Source of the DNA: Scleroderma bovista
Lineage: Eukaryota; Basidiomycota; Agaricomycetes; Boletales; Sclerodermataceae
Length of the DNA: 64,000 bases
Assembly: GCA_037178675.1 (NCBI GenBank)
Contig: JAYMGJ010000145.1
Location: 62,001-126,000, forward strand
Direction of reading: 5' to 3'
Shown: positions 24,528-34,914 of the stretch, piece after piece
How positions within the stretch are numbered: position 1 is the first letter of the stretch
Layout: each line of letters starts with the position of its first letter
Position numbers and translations under genes: made by a program
The notes under the pieces: model-generated
What the model saw: the letters and a program-made list of their open reading frames with translations, nothing else
The model's database searches: none
Told to the model about the DNA's origin: nothing

Positions 24528-25589
24528 ATGTCCGCTGGCAACAACAACACCGATTGGATGCGCGCCGCTTCGCCCGAGTTGGAAGGGAAACCGACCGACT
24601 CAATACAAGTCCAGATCGCGAAGTTCGACGAGCAATCGCGGAGACGTTGGGAGCGATTGATGAAACAGGCGGCCGAGCAAGAGGCGAAGAGGTTGGCAGA
24701 AGAGGCTGCGAAGAAGAAGGCTGAGGAGGAGGCGAGGAGAGTCGCCGAGGAGAAGCGGAAGGCCGAGGAGCAGGCGAAGAAGGTCGCCGAGGCGAAAGCG
24801 CGGGCCGACTTCGAGGCAAGGCGCAAGGCCGAGGCGGAGGTGAGGGTGAAGGAGAAGGCCGCGTCGCTGGCGGCTGGGGAGGAGATGCGGGCGCGATTGG
24901 GGGGAAAGCCCAAGGTGCGTGGTCGATTAATAATTTTATTTGATTTCGCTGACTTATTATTTGGTTAGCCTCGCCAAGTCACTGCTCGTTCCAACACGGG
25001 CATTATGGGGTTCAAGCCCCCTTGTGACCGATGCAGGCGGAGCGGCGACAGCGGTGGGTGCGAGCTGGCCGACGGAGCGCGCACACCGACGTGCGGTCGG
25101 TGTCAACGATCTAAGGTAAAGTGTACCTTCAACGTGTCGACGTCGGCGTTGGAACGGTCGGCGAGCGGAGAGAAGAGAAAACAGAGCGAGAAGGCGGTGG
25201 AGGTGGAAACGTCGCCGAGAGGAGGCGAGAAGAGGAAGCGGACGAAGAAAACGATCGCCGAGGCCGCGAGTACGGAGGAGATCAAGGTGGCAATGGGAGG
25301 ATTCTCGGTGGCTGGGCCATTGAGTCGACCAGACCCAGTCGCGCTGGTCCTAGACCGCCGACTCGGGGAAATCGTTGCAGCGATTGACCGCAACACCAGA
25401 GAGCTGGCGAAGCTCGGTCAAAAGGTGGAAGGGGTCGCATGGGAGACGAAGAGGGTGGCCGACGCTAAGGACCCGAAGGGCAAGGGCAAGGCGATGCCTG
25501 AGGAGAGCGAGGAGCAGCAAGAGTCGGACGAGACGGACGGGGAAGGCGAAGAGTCGGGGGACGAAGACGGAGAAGGCGAGTCCGAGTAG
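24528..25589 (+). CDS. antisense spliced gene within the chromovirus: coiled-coil plus zinc-cluster protein
   Basis: Exons 24528-24914 and 24969-25589 with a 54-bp intron (GTGCGT..GGTTAG) encode 335 residues on the strand opposite to gag-pol. Residues about 35-120 are a long Ala/Glu/Lys/Arg heptad-like coiled coil (AEEAAKKKAEEEARRVAEEK). Then comes a six-cysteine cluster C-x2-C-x8-C-x10-C-x2-C-x6-C (CDRCRRSGDSGG..CGRCQRSKVKC), similar to a Zn(II)2Cys6 DNA-binding domain with longer loops. A basic stretch (GGEKRKRTKKT), a predicted helix and a very acidic tail follow. It has its own TATA box and no nonsense codon, although gag-pol has four. It ends just beyond the 3' end of pol (25682), so the two transcripts converge. 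Function unknown; a regulator of the element is a guess. Confidence 0.65.
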
Positions 25590-25681
25590 TCAGACTGTAC
25601 ATGTAATTGTATTTAGTTTTCCTTTTTCTTTTACTTTGTTTTGTACACTTTAAATAGACTTTGTTCGGTGACTTGAATGAC

Positions 25682-28600
25682 TTAGCGTGAGAGGCTTTCT
25701 AAGGGGCCTGGCTTAGTCGGGTAGGCTTTGTGGTAGTCGGCCACAAGTTCTGAGGCGTGTCCGAGCTCGGTCGCGATCAACCAAGATGTTTCTTCATCGG
25801 TACCTTCGTAGCCAGCCCATCTAACTAGGTAGAGGAGTGGGCATTGGCGTCGACGTCAGTCGAACTTTGAGTCGAGGATCTCGGTGATCTCGAACTTGGG
25901 TTCGCCGTCGACTTCGATGGGAGGTGGTGGAGGTTGTGACCGATTCGGTATTGTATTCGGTGTCGCTGGTTCGAGTTGTGAGACGTGGAAGACGGGGTGG
26001 ACAGCACGCATAGAGTCGGGGAGACGGATCGTGAATGATAGAGTGCCGACTTGGGCGATGATTGGGTAGGGACCGAGATTCCTCTCGGAGAGTTTCTTTG
26101 ACGGTCAGGTAGACCTAAAGTACTTGGCTTTGACGAATACTTGATCAGCGACTTTGAAGTCGGGTGCGGGTGATCTTCTGGCGTCAGCAGGGCCTTGGTA
26201 CCTTTTCTGGGCAGCAGCCATTTCTTCACGTAGGTACTCATGCAATGACTCTAGGTCAACTGCGTATTCCCTTGCCCGAGCCGATGAAAGATCGCGCTCG
26301 GGGTACACAGCGAGGTTTGGGTGATATCCTTTATTCGCGAAGAACGGTGATACACCGGTCGTAGCGCTAGGGGCATTGTTGTAGGCGAACTCGGCGAGAG
26401 GTAGTAGGTCCGACCAATTGTCCTGCTGGTAATTGCAGTACATCCTGAGGTATTGCTCGAGTGTTTGATTAGCTCGCTCGGTCTGTCCGTCACCTTCTGG
26501 GTGATAGCCCGAAGTGAAATGTAATTTCATATCTAAGGCCTTACCGAGTGAACGGAAGAAATGCGAGACGAACTCTGAGCCTCGGTCAGACGTTACATGC
26601 ACGGGGACGCCGTGCTTAGCGAAAACGTGGAGTAAGAAGAGCTGTGCGAGCTCGGGGGAGGTTATTGTGTCGTGAGTCGGGATGAATATGGCTTGCTTTG
26701 ATAGTCGGTCAATGACTACCAATATGGCTGTGAAGCCAGATGAGGACGGGAGCTGCTCGATGAAATCCATTGAGATGGAATTCCATGGTCGGTCGGGGAC
26801 CGGTAATTGCTTGAGCATCCCATAGGGTCGGTGATGTGGCGTCTTAGCTCGGGCGCAGGCCGTGCAGGACTTGACATAGTCCTTTACGTAGGTACGAATG
26901 CCTGGCCATGTGTATTCGCAACGAATGAGCTCTAGAGTGCGATTCTGACCGAAGTGTCCCGATAGGGGATGGTCATGCTTGTATCTGAGGACACGAAGAC
27001 GTAGGTCATCGGCCTCGGGGACGTACATGCGGCCATCGAGACATAGGTAACCAGTCTCATCGGTCGACCATCGGGGGTTCGATGTGTCCGAGAGGTGGGC
27101 TTTAGCGATTGGATCGGTCGGGAGGTTGGCTAGGATATCAGCGTGGAGACGCTCGACGTCCATGAGTGCACTAGCTCTGAGTACTGGAGCATGTAGGTAT
27201 GTCGCGCGAAGAGAATTGGTGAGCTGTTCAGCCGTGAACACCGGTCGGAGGTTCTGTGGATTGACTCGGGCGAAGCCCCTATCCCCCTCTTTGGGGTAGA
27301 CGTCCCAGCGTCTAGTCAAGGCGTCGGGCTTTGCACCAAGTTTACCAGGTCGGAAACAAATGATCAGGTTGAAAGAGGAGAGGTATTCCGACCATCGGGC
27401 TTGCCGACGGGTGAGAACCTTAGAGGTGGAGAAATATTCCAAATTTTTGTGGTCGGTCACGACGTCAATCGGGAAGGCAGGGCCCTCCAGATAATGATGC
27501 CAGGCCTTGAATGCTTCGAAAATAGCGAGAAGTTCCTTGTCGTGTGTATCGTAGTTCAGCTCGGGCGCAGTTAGAGTGCGAGAGTAGAACGCAATCGGTC
27601 GTATCTCGTCATCCGAACCTGTGATGGATAGGATACCAGTGATCGCGTAGTCCGAAGTGTTGGTCTCGACTGTCAGTTGGGCGCCTGGCTGGAAATGGGT
27701 AAGGATGGGAGCTGTGGTGAAGGCCTTCTTGAGTTGGTTGAATGACCATTGGCAGACGTCGGAGAAATCCCAGGGGGCATCTTTCCGTGTCAACCGAGTT
27801 AAGGGAACCACTATATCGGAGTAATTGAAGATAAATCAATGGTAAAAGTTCGCGAAGCCCAGGAAGGATTGAATGTCCTTCACCTTGCGAGGTTCGGGCC
27901 AATCGCAGATTGTCTTGACTTTGTCTTGCAACATCGTCAAACCGTCGGGGGAAAGGAAGTACCCGAGGTACTCCACCGAGTCCAAATGGAACTCACACTT
28001 TTCGGGTTTGGCGTAAAGCTTGTGCTGGCGAAGTCGCCAAAGCACTTCCCGAACGTGTTCAGTATGGTCCTCCATGTTGTCCGAGTAGACTAAGATGTCG
28101 TCGAGGTAGACTACGACGCAGACATCGAGCATGTCCACGAAGACCGAGTTGACGAACCGCTGAAAGGCTGCAGGGGCGTTGGTGAGACCGAAGGGCATCA
28201 CCTGCCACTCATACGAGCCATAGTGAGTCCTGAAGGCGGTTTTCCACTCATCACCTTCGGCAATGCGAACCAGGTGGTAAGCATGTTGAAGATCAATTTT
28301 CATGTAGACCTTTGCTTGACTCGGAGAGTTGAGTAGGTCGGAGATGAGGGGTAGGGGATACCGATCCTTCTTTGATATTTTGTTGAGTCCTCGGTAGTCG
28401 ACGCAAAGTCGGAGAGAGCCATCCTTCTTCTTTACGAAGAGGACAGGGGCTGCATGGGAGGATGAGGTCGGACGGATGAAACCAAAGCGAAGGTTTTCGT
28501 CGATGAATGCCCGAAGGGTTTCGAGCTCGACGGGGGAGAGAGAGTAGAGTCTTCCGGGTGGTAATGGCGCTCCTTCTTCCAGTTCTATCTTGAGGTCGTG

Positions 28601-29406
28601 TTCCCGATGAGGTGCGAGTACCGATGCTTTCGCCTTGCTAAAGATGTCGGCAAAGTCGTGGTATGCCTTGGGGACAGAGGAAAGGTCGGGAGCAACGTCG
28701 ACCGACGCTGCGCGAAAGCTGCCGTCAGGCTTTAGCTGAATAGAGAACTGTTGAGAGCCATCTAGCTGACAAGCCTTCAGAAAGGCTGCAGCGTTGATGA
28801 GAGCGATAGGAGGTGCCCGAAGACCGGGAGCCTGAGGCGAGTCGGTCGGAGAAGGAGACGAGACTGACGTAGCGTCAAGTCTCAGCGTGCTCGGTGAGGG
28901 CGCTACAGGGTTGGGGAGTGAGCTTGGGGTTGGCACTTGCTGCGTAGATGTTCTGAACTTGATACTGCTCAATACCCAGTCAATCGACGGATTGTATCGG
29001 GTGAGCCAGTTGTGTCCGAGAACGATCTTACAGTCAGAGTCCAATGGGGTGACATAAAATGTCATCGGGGTGACGTCGCCAGAGGGAAAATGGATAGGTA
29101 GATCAGTTGCTTCGGTGATTATGGTGGTGGTGGTACCGTCGAATAGACGGAGAACGATCGGGGATACCGAGTAAGTGGAAAGAGTGTTCATATTTGCAAA
29201 CGACGGATCTACAAAACAGTGGGTAGAACCCGAATCTACTAACACAGGAAAGGAAGGCATAGTATGGTCAACAATTGTTACAGAGGGTCGGAGAGAATTT
29301 GGATCGGAAAGAGCGGCTGCGTTGAGTCGGGCCTCCATAGGTGCACAGTCGGGAACAATGCAACTCCCACTCTGTGCGGAGTCTCGGGAGTTGCTATCTA
29401 TTTTTT
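25682..29406 (-). pseudogene. chromovirus pol polyprotein (PR-RT-RH-IN-chromodomain)
   Basis: Read from the -1 frame after gag. Aspartic protease [13 protein letters not shown] (about 29230). Reverse transcriptase with [20 protein letters not shown] and the catalytic [12 protein letters not shown] (about 28110). RNase H with KELLAIFEAFKAWHHYLEG. Integrase with an HHCC region (HDHPLSGHFGQNRTLELI .. CTACARAK) and a DDE core (SMDFIEQLP, VTSDRGSEF, SGYHPEGDGQTERANQ). A C-terminal chromodomain YLVRWAGYEGTDEETSWL ends at the TAA 25682-25684. In-frame TGA codons at 27836-27838, 26105-26107 and 25856-25858 stand where the family has arginine (for example FY-R-R-FI and T-R-PSKKLSE). About 1240 residues, normal for the family, and otherwise collinear. 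Chromodomain elements are known to target heterochromatin through histone marks. Confidence 0.9.
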
Positions 29407-30747
29407 TGCCTTGGTGGAGGCCATCGGTTTGGCTTCCGACGTGTTCGTGGTAGTGGCAGTAGCTGCCCTAGCCTTGGCTGCTCGAGAGCCTGACTTGGGG
29501 CAGTCCTTGGCCTTGTGGCCAGTTGCTCCACAGAACATGCACAGATTCATGTCGAACCTGCGCTTGCGTTCCTCAGAGGTCAGCTTGCCGTCCTTGCTGA
29601 GCTTGTCCGAAAGCTCAGTAGTCTTGCCCGACTTGTTGGCTTTCTGAGTCGCGGTTGACGACAAAGAGGACTGGGCAGTGTTGCCCGAGGATTTACCCTT
29701 GTCGGTCTTACCCGACTTGGTGTTGGGGGTGTTGGTACTAGTGCTGGTAGAGGTCTTATTCTGACGAGCGACCTCTTCCTTGCGTTCCCAATATCGGGCG
29801 TCGATCTCCTGGGTGAGGACGCGAAGACTGTTCAGAGTGCGCGGTTTACCGACACGGCTGATCTCGTCCTTGATTCGGTCGGGGAGACCTGTATAGAAGT
29901 GATGGCATAGGGCGCCATCGCCGTAGCCCCGAATCTGGGACGTGATGCGGTTGAAGTCAACCACGTATCGGTTGGCACGATGGTTTTCCTTCATACGGAG
30001 GTGGTCGAGCTGATGCTTGGCATCGGCAACAGGGTCGTGGGGACCGAAGGTGGTTTGGAGTTCAATGACGAACTCTTCCCAATCGGTCATCCAGATCGGA
30101 CGGTTGTGGGGGTCTCCTGCACCGAGTAGGTCTGGCTCGAACCATTCGAGAGCCATTCCTTTGAGGTAGGATTGCGCGAATGTGACCTTGGTTCGGTCAG
30201 TGCGAAACACCTTCGGTCAGTCCTGGAAGTTGAGCTCGCACTGGACTAGGAATGTGCGCAACTTCTTTGGATCGGTCCCGTCGAAGGTGTCGGGTTCGCG
30301 CACCTTGGTGCGAGACGAAGACTCGGATGAACGCGAAAATTGCGCGAGTCTGTCGATAGCGATGGAGAGGTTGTTGAAGATGATTAGACCGGCCTTGTCT
30401 TGGTCGGGGATGCCCTCAATAGGGTCTTCACTGCCATCATCAGGGTTTGGATCGTCGGGGTCGTCGGGACCATTACCGCCGGGACCACCATCACCGGGGC
30501 CATTGTCATCAGGATGGTCACCACCCAGGTCATCGCCAAGGTCTTCGACGAAAGCCCCAGGTGGGCGACACTGAGCGGGGGAGGAGGCTCTCTGAGCGGA
30601 GAAGCCTTGGAATTGGGAGACAGAGTCGGGTGAGCGCCTGAGGCTAGTCAGAGCGCTTAAGGCAGCAGCCCGACGAGTGTCGGATGCTGAGGGTTCTGGG
30701 TTGTTTGCGCGAGCAGTGCACGAGCGAGTTTGGATTGTCCTGGACAT
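29398..30747 (-). pseudogene. chromovirus gag polyprotein
   Basis: 449 codons from ATG at 30747 to TAG at 29398, interrupted by one in-frame TGA at 30217-30219 between CELNFQD and PKVFRTDRTKVTF. The N-terminal half has a Pro/Gly/Asp-rich linker. Then comes the capsid region (SYLKGMALEWFEPDLL, FVIELQTTFGPHDP) and a CCHC zinc knuckle CMFCGATGHKAKDCP (about 29520) typical of nucleocapsid. The gene ends with an A-rich run from which pol can be reached by a -1 shift. Confidence 0.88.
29401..29407 (-). promoter_or_regulatory. A_AAA_AAA slippery site for -1 gag-pol frameshift
   Basis: Seven A residues on the minus strand lie in gag phase A AAA AAA, directly followed by the gag stop TAG. The pol frame is -1 relative to gag and is open through this point ([14 protein letters not shown] into MEARL). 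This matches the canonical slippery heptamer arrangement; a downstream structure was not tested. Confidence 0.6.
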
Positions 30748-30788
30748 AGATGATTGTGAACTCGTACAAGACTTTAGTTCAAATATAC

Positions 30789-31412
30789 TGTCAAGACTGG
30801 TTCTTCACCGATCTGATCTCTACGAGGGGTCAGGGGGTCAGGGGTTGGTCTAGTGGTAAGACCGAGATGCTACGTAGCGTAGTCGCGCTTCCCGAATGAT
30901 AGGAAGACTGACCGAGGGTCTGACGGAGAGTCCGAGGGTAAACGGTCTACGACCGAGTGCTTGCACGAGACAGAGACAGAGAGTGCGAAGGGAGAACAGA
31001 GGAGAAGTATCTTATTCAATATTCGAACTGAAACTACAACAGACCGAGTATCTAGGTATTTATACTGAGTGGAACGGATGAGGCGATGTACGGGAAGTCG
31101 GGATTACCGACGAATGACGAGCACAGTCGCGCTGCGCACTGAGTAAGTACGGTAAGTGCGATAACCGGATTACCGATGAGTATCGTATTAGTAATGCAAC
31201 GGGACGGGAACGTATAGTAACCGGAAACAAGAAAGGAAACATATTAGGTAATCATACAGGGAGACAGAACGGACAACACGCTCACTGATCGGTGGTGATA
31301 CAAGACAGATAGAGAGAAACGGAAAAGGGAGTACATACAATAAATGGACGGCGAACGTGTGGACGCGATCGGACAATAGGGTACAGGGTGATCGGATGTC
31401 ACGGTCGTGACA
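30789..31412 (-). repeat. chromovirus 5' LTR
   Basis: 624 bp, partner of 23739-24362. It supplies the presumed promoter for gag-pol on the minus strand. Confidence 0.92.
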
Positions 31413-31544
31413 GAGGAGGGTGGAGACCGATGTTGCCTCGCATACTACATGCGGGATAACATTCATAATTGGCTCGGAGTCCCCAGGCCAGATCCAATGA
31501 GGCTTCACAAGGTCCAGGATGCGTTGTTGCAGTTGGAGGTGTAG

Positions 31545-31761
31545 ATTACCTTAATTGGCCATGACTGGTAGTCCAATACATGTTTCTGGCAGGATATGCT
31601 TTATCCATGTAGAACAATATGCTACCGGTATGACTGTTACCGGTCAGTATGCACCGGTATGACACACCGGTTGATATGCTCCTGGTATGACAGTGACCAG
31701 TCGGTATGCTACCAGTAAGACACTGACCGGTCGTGATACTGGTATGACTCTGACTGCCCGG
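31545..31761. repeat. 3' flank of the dioxygenase gene and ACCGGT array
   Basis: After the dioxygenase stop, units such as atgctaccggtatgactgttaccggtcagt start near 31620. They run to 31761, where family A copy 2 is inserted at a CCGG. Confidence 0.75.
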
Positions 31762-32043
31762 TGTAGAGACTGTTCTGTCTCTAGGTGTGTAGAGTTGCTG
31801 GTAGTAGTACTGACACTGGACTCTCTACCTTAGCTTATGTAGGCTTGTATTAGCTTACTAAGGAACTTCCCTCTTTCCTCTGTATATGTTTGATCTCAGT
31901 CCTGGAGTGACTGAACACCTCTACTCTCCTTAGTTCTCCTACTCTCCCCAGTCCTTGGGAGCCTTGCCTGACCTCCAGAAGCTCCTGGGTCGAATGCACC
32001 TCATCTGAGGGAGCAGCCACCCAAACACTTTGTTGTCTTTTCA
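31762..32043 (+). repeat. family A solo-LTR-like element, copy 2 (282 bp)
   Basis: Same length and TG..CA ends as copy 1, with CCGG on both sides inside the ACCGGT array. Copies 1 and 2 are highly similar by eye, with scattered substitutions and small internal differences near 31860 and 31940. Confidence 0.8.
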
Positions 32044-32162
32044 CCGGTATGCTACCAGTATGATAGTGACCGGTCGGTATGCTACAGATATGACACTGAC
32101 CAGTCGGTATGCTACCGGTATGAAGGCCACCAGTATGACAGTCACCACTTGACTCGCTACAG
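32044..32162. repeat. ACCGGT-core array
   Basis: Continuation of the array interrupted by family A copy 2. Units such as ggtatgctaccggtatga run up to the end of family B copy 3. Confidence 0.75.
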
Positions 32163-33338
32163 TGTGAGTCAAAGTGTGGACTTGGGTCAGAGTAATAACC
32201 CAAACACAACACCAACAAAGGACTACGAAAATGTGCGAGTGGTGGTTTACCTCCGCGGTGTCCAGAGAGGATGTGCTGAGGAGGGGGGAAGGGGATCTAC
32301 ACCAACAGGGTGATGCAGACAGTGATGCAGGATACTCCTGGGGTACAGGAGTAATAGAAGACGAAGGGGATAGGGGTCTGGACTCTTCCTAAGGCCTAGG
32401 AAGTGTCAAAGTGGGGATTGGGTTGACTGAGACTGAAACAGCGATACTACACCTAGAGATTGGTGCAGCAAAGGGGCAGGGATGCCTCTGATGTCCAGAG
32501 GCGAGGAAGATTGACTGGTATGAAGCATAGACTCTGCTTGAGCCTAGTATAAAGAATAGATCTTGAATAACTTGGATAAACTTGACAATATTGAGCCTTT
32601 AGACCTTCACTGAAGCCTACAAGGACTCAAAGACTGAAGGGATACTGATTGAGAGAGTCTGAGAGAGGGATAATTTCGTGCAATTGGGTCTTTTTTCACT
32701 GGGCTGAGCCCAGGGGTTTAAATACATGGGGGGGCACAGCATTAAAGTACAAAAAGAGAAGGGAGTAAGCAGAATTTGTCAAGGATTGGTAAGGGATTGG
32801 TAAGAGCTTTGTAAGGGGTTTGTAAGCGATCAGTAAGCAAGGGATAAGCAGGAATGAGTAAGCATAGGAAGCATGAATAAGCTGCTGAGTAAAGGAATGA
32901 GTAAGCTGCATGACAAGATTGATTGGTAAGGGAGTGAGTCATCAGCTGAGTAATATACCAAAAATGCGAAAGGGATAGAGTAATACTGATGACAAGAGAG
33001 CATCAGTAAGCAAGGGATGAGTCACTGCACAGCAGAAGGAGTCATTGATGCACAGCCTAAGAAGTTTGATGGGGGGGCTGTGTACCATCAGGAATTTGAT
33101 GGGACAACAATGGGGAAGATCTGGGATTAATAGGGGGATTGATCCGAGACAAAATAGTCACAAGAAGGGTACCAGGGGTCCAGAGGTCTTTTGGGGGGTC
33201 AGCATACACTAAAGTATAGTGCATGTGTTCTAGCGCTGCTGAAGCGCAACCATGGGCTCCCTTGATGAGCTCTCTTCTGGGAAAGAATGAGAGAGGGTTC
33301 TTCTTCCTAATAGCACTATAAAGTGGGGGGAATAACTG

Positions 33339-33731
33339 TCATGGTGCTGGGGGACGTCGTCTGAAAGTAGGGAAGTGGATAGAGTATTGAATTCGACGCA
33401 TCCAGGGAAGCGAGACGAACGACAGAGGAAGATGGACATGGCAAGTATCTGGGAGGAAGGGACCATAGGCTGAGGGCTCAGGGGACACAGAGACGACCAG
33501 AGAAGACTTCTCAAGCTTGACAATAGACCTAAGATGACCAAAGTACGTCCTTGACGCAGGACTGACGAGGAGAACGTGCTGACCGAGAACGAGAGGGACT
33601 GAGGGAGCAGGCTGGGAAGATATGTGCCAGGCAGTGCACGGGAACTCTGGGAGAGGCTGTCCTAAGAGCAGGACATAGTGGAGATCTGCAGCAATAGCGG
33701 AGAAATGATCCAGAGAAAATACGGACTCCAT
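33339..33731 (-). CDS. unknown ORF inside family B element, copy 3
   Basis: 130 residues with the core MESVFSLDHFSAIAADLHYV, LLLGQPLPEFPCTAWHIS and PLVLGQHVLLVSPASRTYFG. Homologous to the ORFs at 19166-19663 and 48586-49083. It is open despite the divergence of the surrounding element. Function unknown. Confidence 0.4.
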   Translation of the reverse strand: MESVFSLDHFSAIAADLHYVLLLGQPLPEFPCTAWHISSQPAPSVPLVLGQHVLLVSPASRTYFGHLRSIVKLEKSSLVVSVSPEPSAYGPFLPDTCHVHLPLSFVSLPWMRRIQYSIHFPTFRRRPPAP

Positions 33732-34094
33732 AGTGAGCGATGAAGCGAACGTCTGGATTGCGGGGGGAATATCTCCGTGGGAAATGAACGGATTTGCGTC
33801 GGAACTTGACAGGCAGATAGACCACGCTCTAGGCTTTCTGACGGTATAGTCACGTGCCTGATAGCTTCAGAAATGACGGAGCTATTCAAAATATCGGAAT
33901 GCCAGCACTGGGCGCCTAAAAATGACATTTGGGCGCTAAAAATCATTTCTTCTCTTTCTCCTTCGTTTCTCCATCAATTCTTCGGCTTCTTTGATCGTTC
34001 TGGTATGGAAGTTGGACTGCAGACGTGTGCATTCCTTTCTCATACCACAATTGATGTTATTCCTTCAGTTTCTTCTGCTTCTTGGCGGTTCTTG

Positions 34095-34208
34095 TGCGAT
34101 AGATGACTGTCTGCATTGGCATTCATCTCTCGCATCAGGATAGTCGTCTTGTGCGATAGATGACTGTCTGCATTGGCATTCATCTCTCGCATCAGGATAG
34201 TCGTCTTG
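34095..34208. repeat. 57-bp tandem duplication inside family B copy 3
   Basis: Two identical-looking units beginning tgcgatagatgactgtctgc at 34095 and 34152, followed by a partial third at 34209. Confidence 0.85.
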
Positions 34209-34320
34209 TGCGATAGATGGCTACGATGAGGGTCCGTCGTGCTTATCCTTCACATAAGGATCATTTGATATAGGCGTTATCTTCCATGTTCACTGTACCA
34301 AACCTGTTTGGTGCGTGACA

Positions 34321-34640
34321 ACGGGCTGAGTATAATACCAGTATGACCATTGGCGGTCAGTATGCCCATATAGAACAGTATCTTCGCAGGTCAAAACACA
34401 ATACTAGGATGATACTGGTACACCACATAGTGGTCAGTATGCTACCGGTATGACTGTTACCAGTCAGCATAATAGCAGTACCTTCAGTACTGGCCAGTAT
34501 AACACCAGTATGACCAACACCAGTTTGTATGCTACCGGTGGGACAGTTACCAGTCAGTATAATAGTTGTATGCCCATTGCCAGTTGATATGCTACTGCTA
34601 TACCTATTATCCAGTGTAATACCGGGATGACCATCACTGG
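34321..34640. repeat. ACCGGT-core array, degenerate
   Basis: Units such as atgctaccggtatgactgttaccagtcag, decayed more than the other arrays (accagt, accgga variants). It lies upstream of gene W. Confidence 0.7.
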
Positions 34641-34914
34641 TCACTACATCACTGGTCTGGTCTCTGTCTTCAAATACAATCCTGACAGGCTTATATTGCA
34701 AGCATCATGATTGCCAGTGTGTACATGATTATTACCAGTCAATACCCCACATTTATTACTGGTGACCATTGCTCTGTGTCTTGTATGTGCCCTACCGGCC
34801 ACCCATTCAACCGGCCTAAGGCAGGACTGCATCATGAATGTCACATGGACCATGAGAAATATCATTATCCTATTAAAGGCTTATATTTACCCAGGACCTC
34901 ACTTGCCCGCAATC

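Larger units (their letters stand above)
23739..31412 (-). mobile_element. full-length Ty3/Gypsy chromovirus
   Basis: 7674 bp, read on the minus strand: 5' LTR 31412-30789, gag, pol (protease, reverse transcriptase, RNase H, integrase, chromodomain), a tail holding an antisense gene, a purine tract, 3' LTR 24362-23739. Both LTRs are 624 bp and start TGTCACGACCGTGACA, itself nearly palindromic. They differ at about 15 sites by eye, all transitions and nearly all at CpG. gag and pol hold four in-frame TGA codons but no insertion or deletion that I could see. I found no clear tRNA primer site after the 5' LTR (GTATATTTGAACTAAAG follows), so self-priming is possible. Insertion was within a dioxygenase gene. 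Confidence 0.92.
22238..31544 (+). pseudogene. TET/JBP-family 2OG-Fe(II) dioxygenase gene split by two insertions
   Basis: Exons 22238-22506, 22586-22775, 22817-22978 and 23023-23336 join in frame. They give ALWYLPGALARP, LRKSIKNQSWRNSDQYFQ, LSGALSIMHPPLYHAGLE and the Fe-binding HxD as HRD (CAC CGA GAT at 23293-23301) in SNRKTPLHRDPQSRSDWF. Family A copy 3 (23337-23611) then interrupts. The frame resumes at about 23620 (GEYQDCFLNIPTLGVQLEYS, then the distal His in GRLLRHGV), is interrupted by the chromovirus (23739-31412) and resumes as DRCCLAYYMRDNIHNWLGV to a TAG at 31542-31544. At both sites the target duplications explain the break without loss of frame. Known role of the family: oxidation of 5-methylcytosine; in basidiomycetes these genes are known to accompany KDZ transposons, as here. 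Apart from the insertions I see no nonsense codon. Confidence 0.8.
32163..34320 (-). mobile_element. family B LTR-like element, copy 3, diverged
   Basis: Its minus-strand start is TGTCACGCACCAAAC at 34320 and its far end (TGTGAGTC..) is at 32163. Overall order matches copy 1: the AACCAAC/AAAATGCGAGTGGTGG block near 32230, a region of ggtaag repeats near 32790-32940, and the conserved ORF at 33339-33731. It is much more diverged than copies 1 and 2. The flanks do not show a clean duplication. Confidence 0.65.

Noticed and set aside
23739..31412. Direct link between the chromovirus and the KDZ/TET element as one unit
   Set aside because: The 5-bp target duplication shows that it is a later, independent insertion into the dioxygenase gene.
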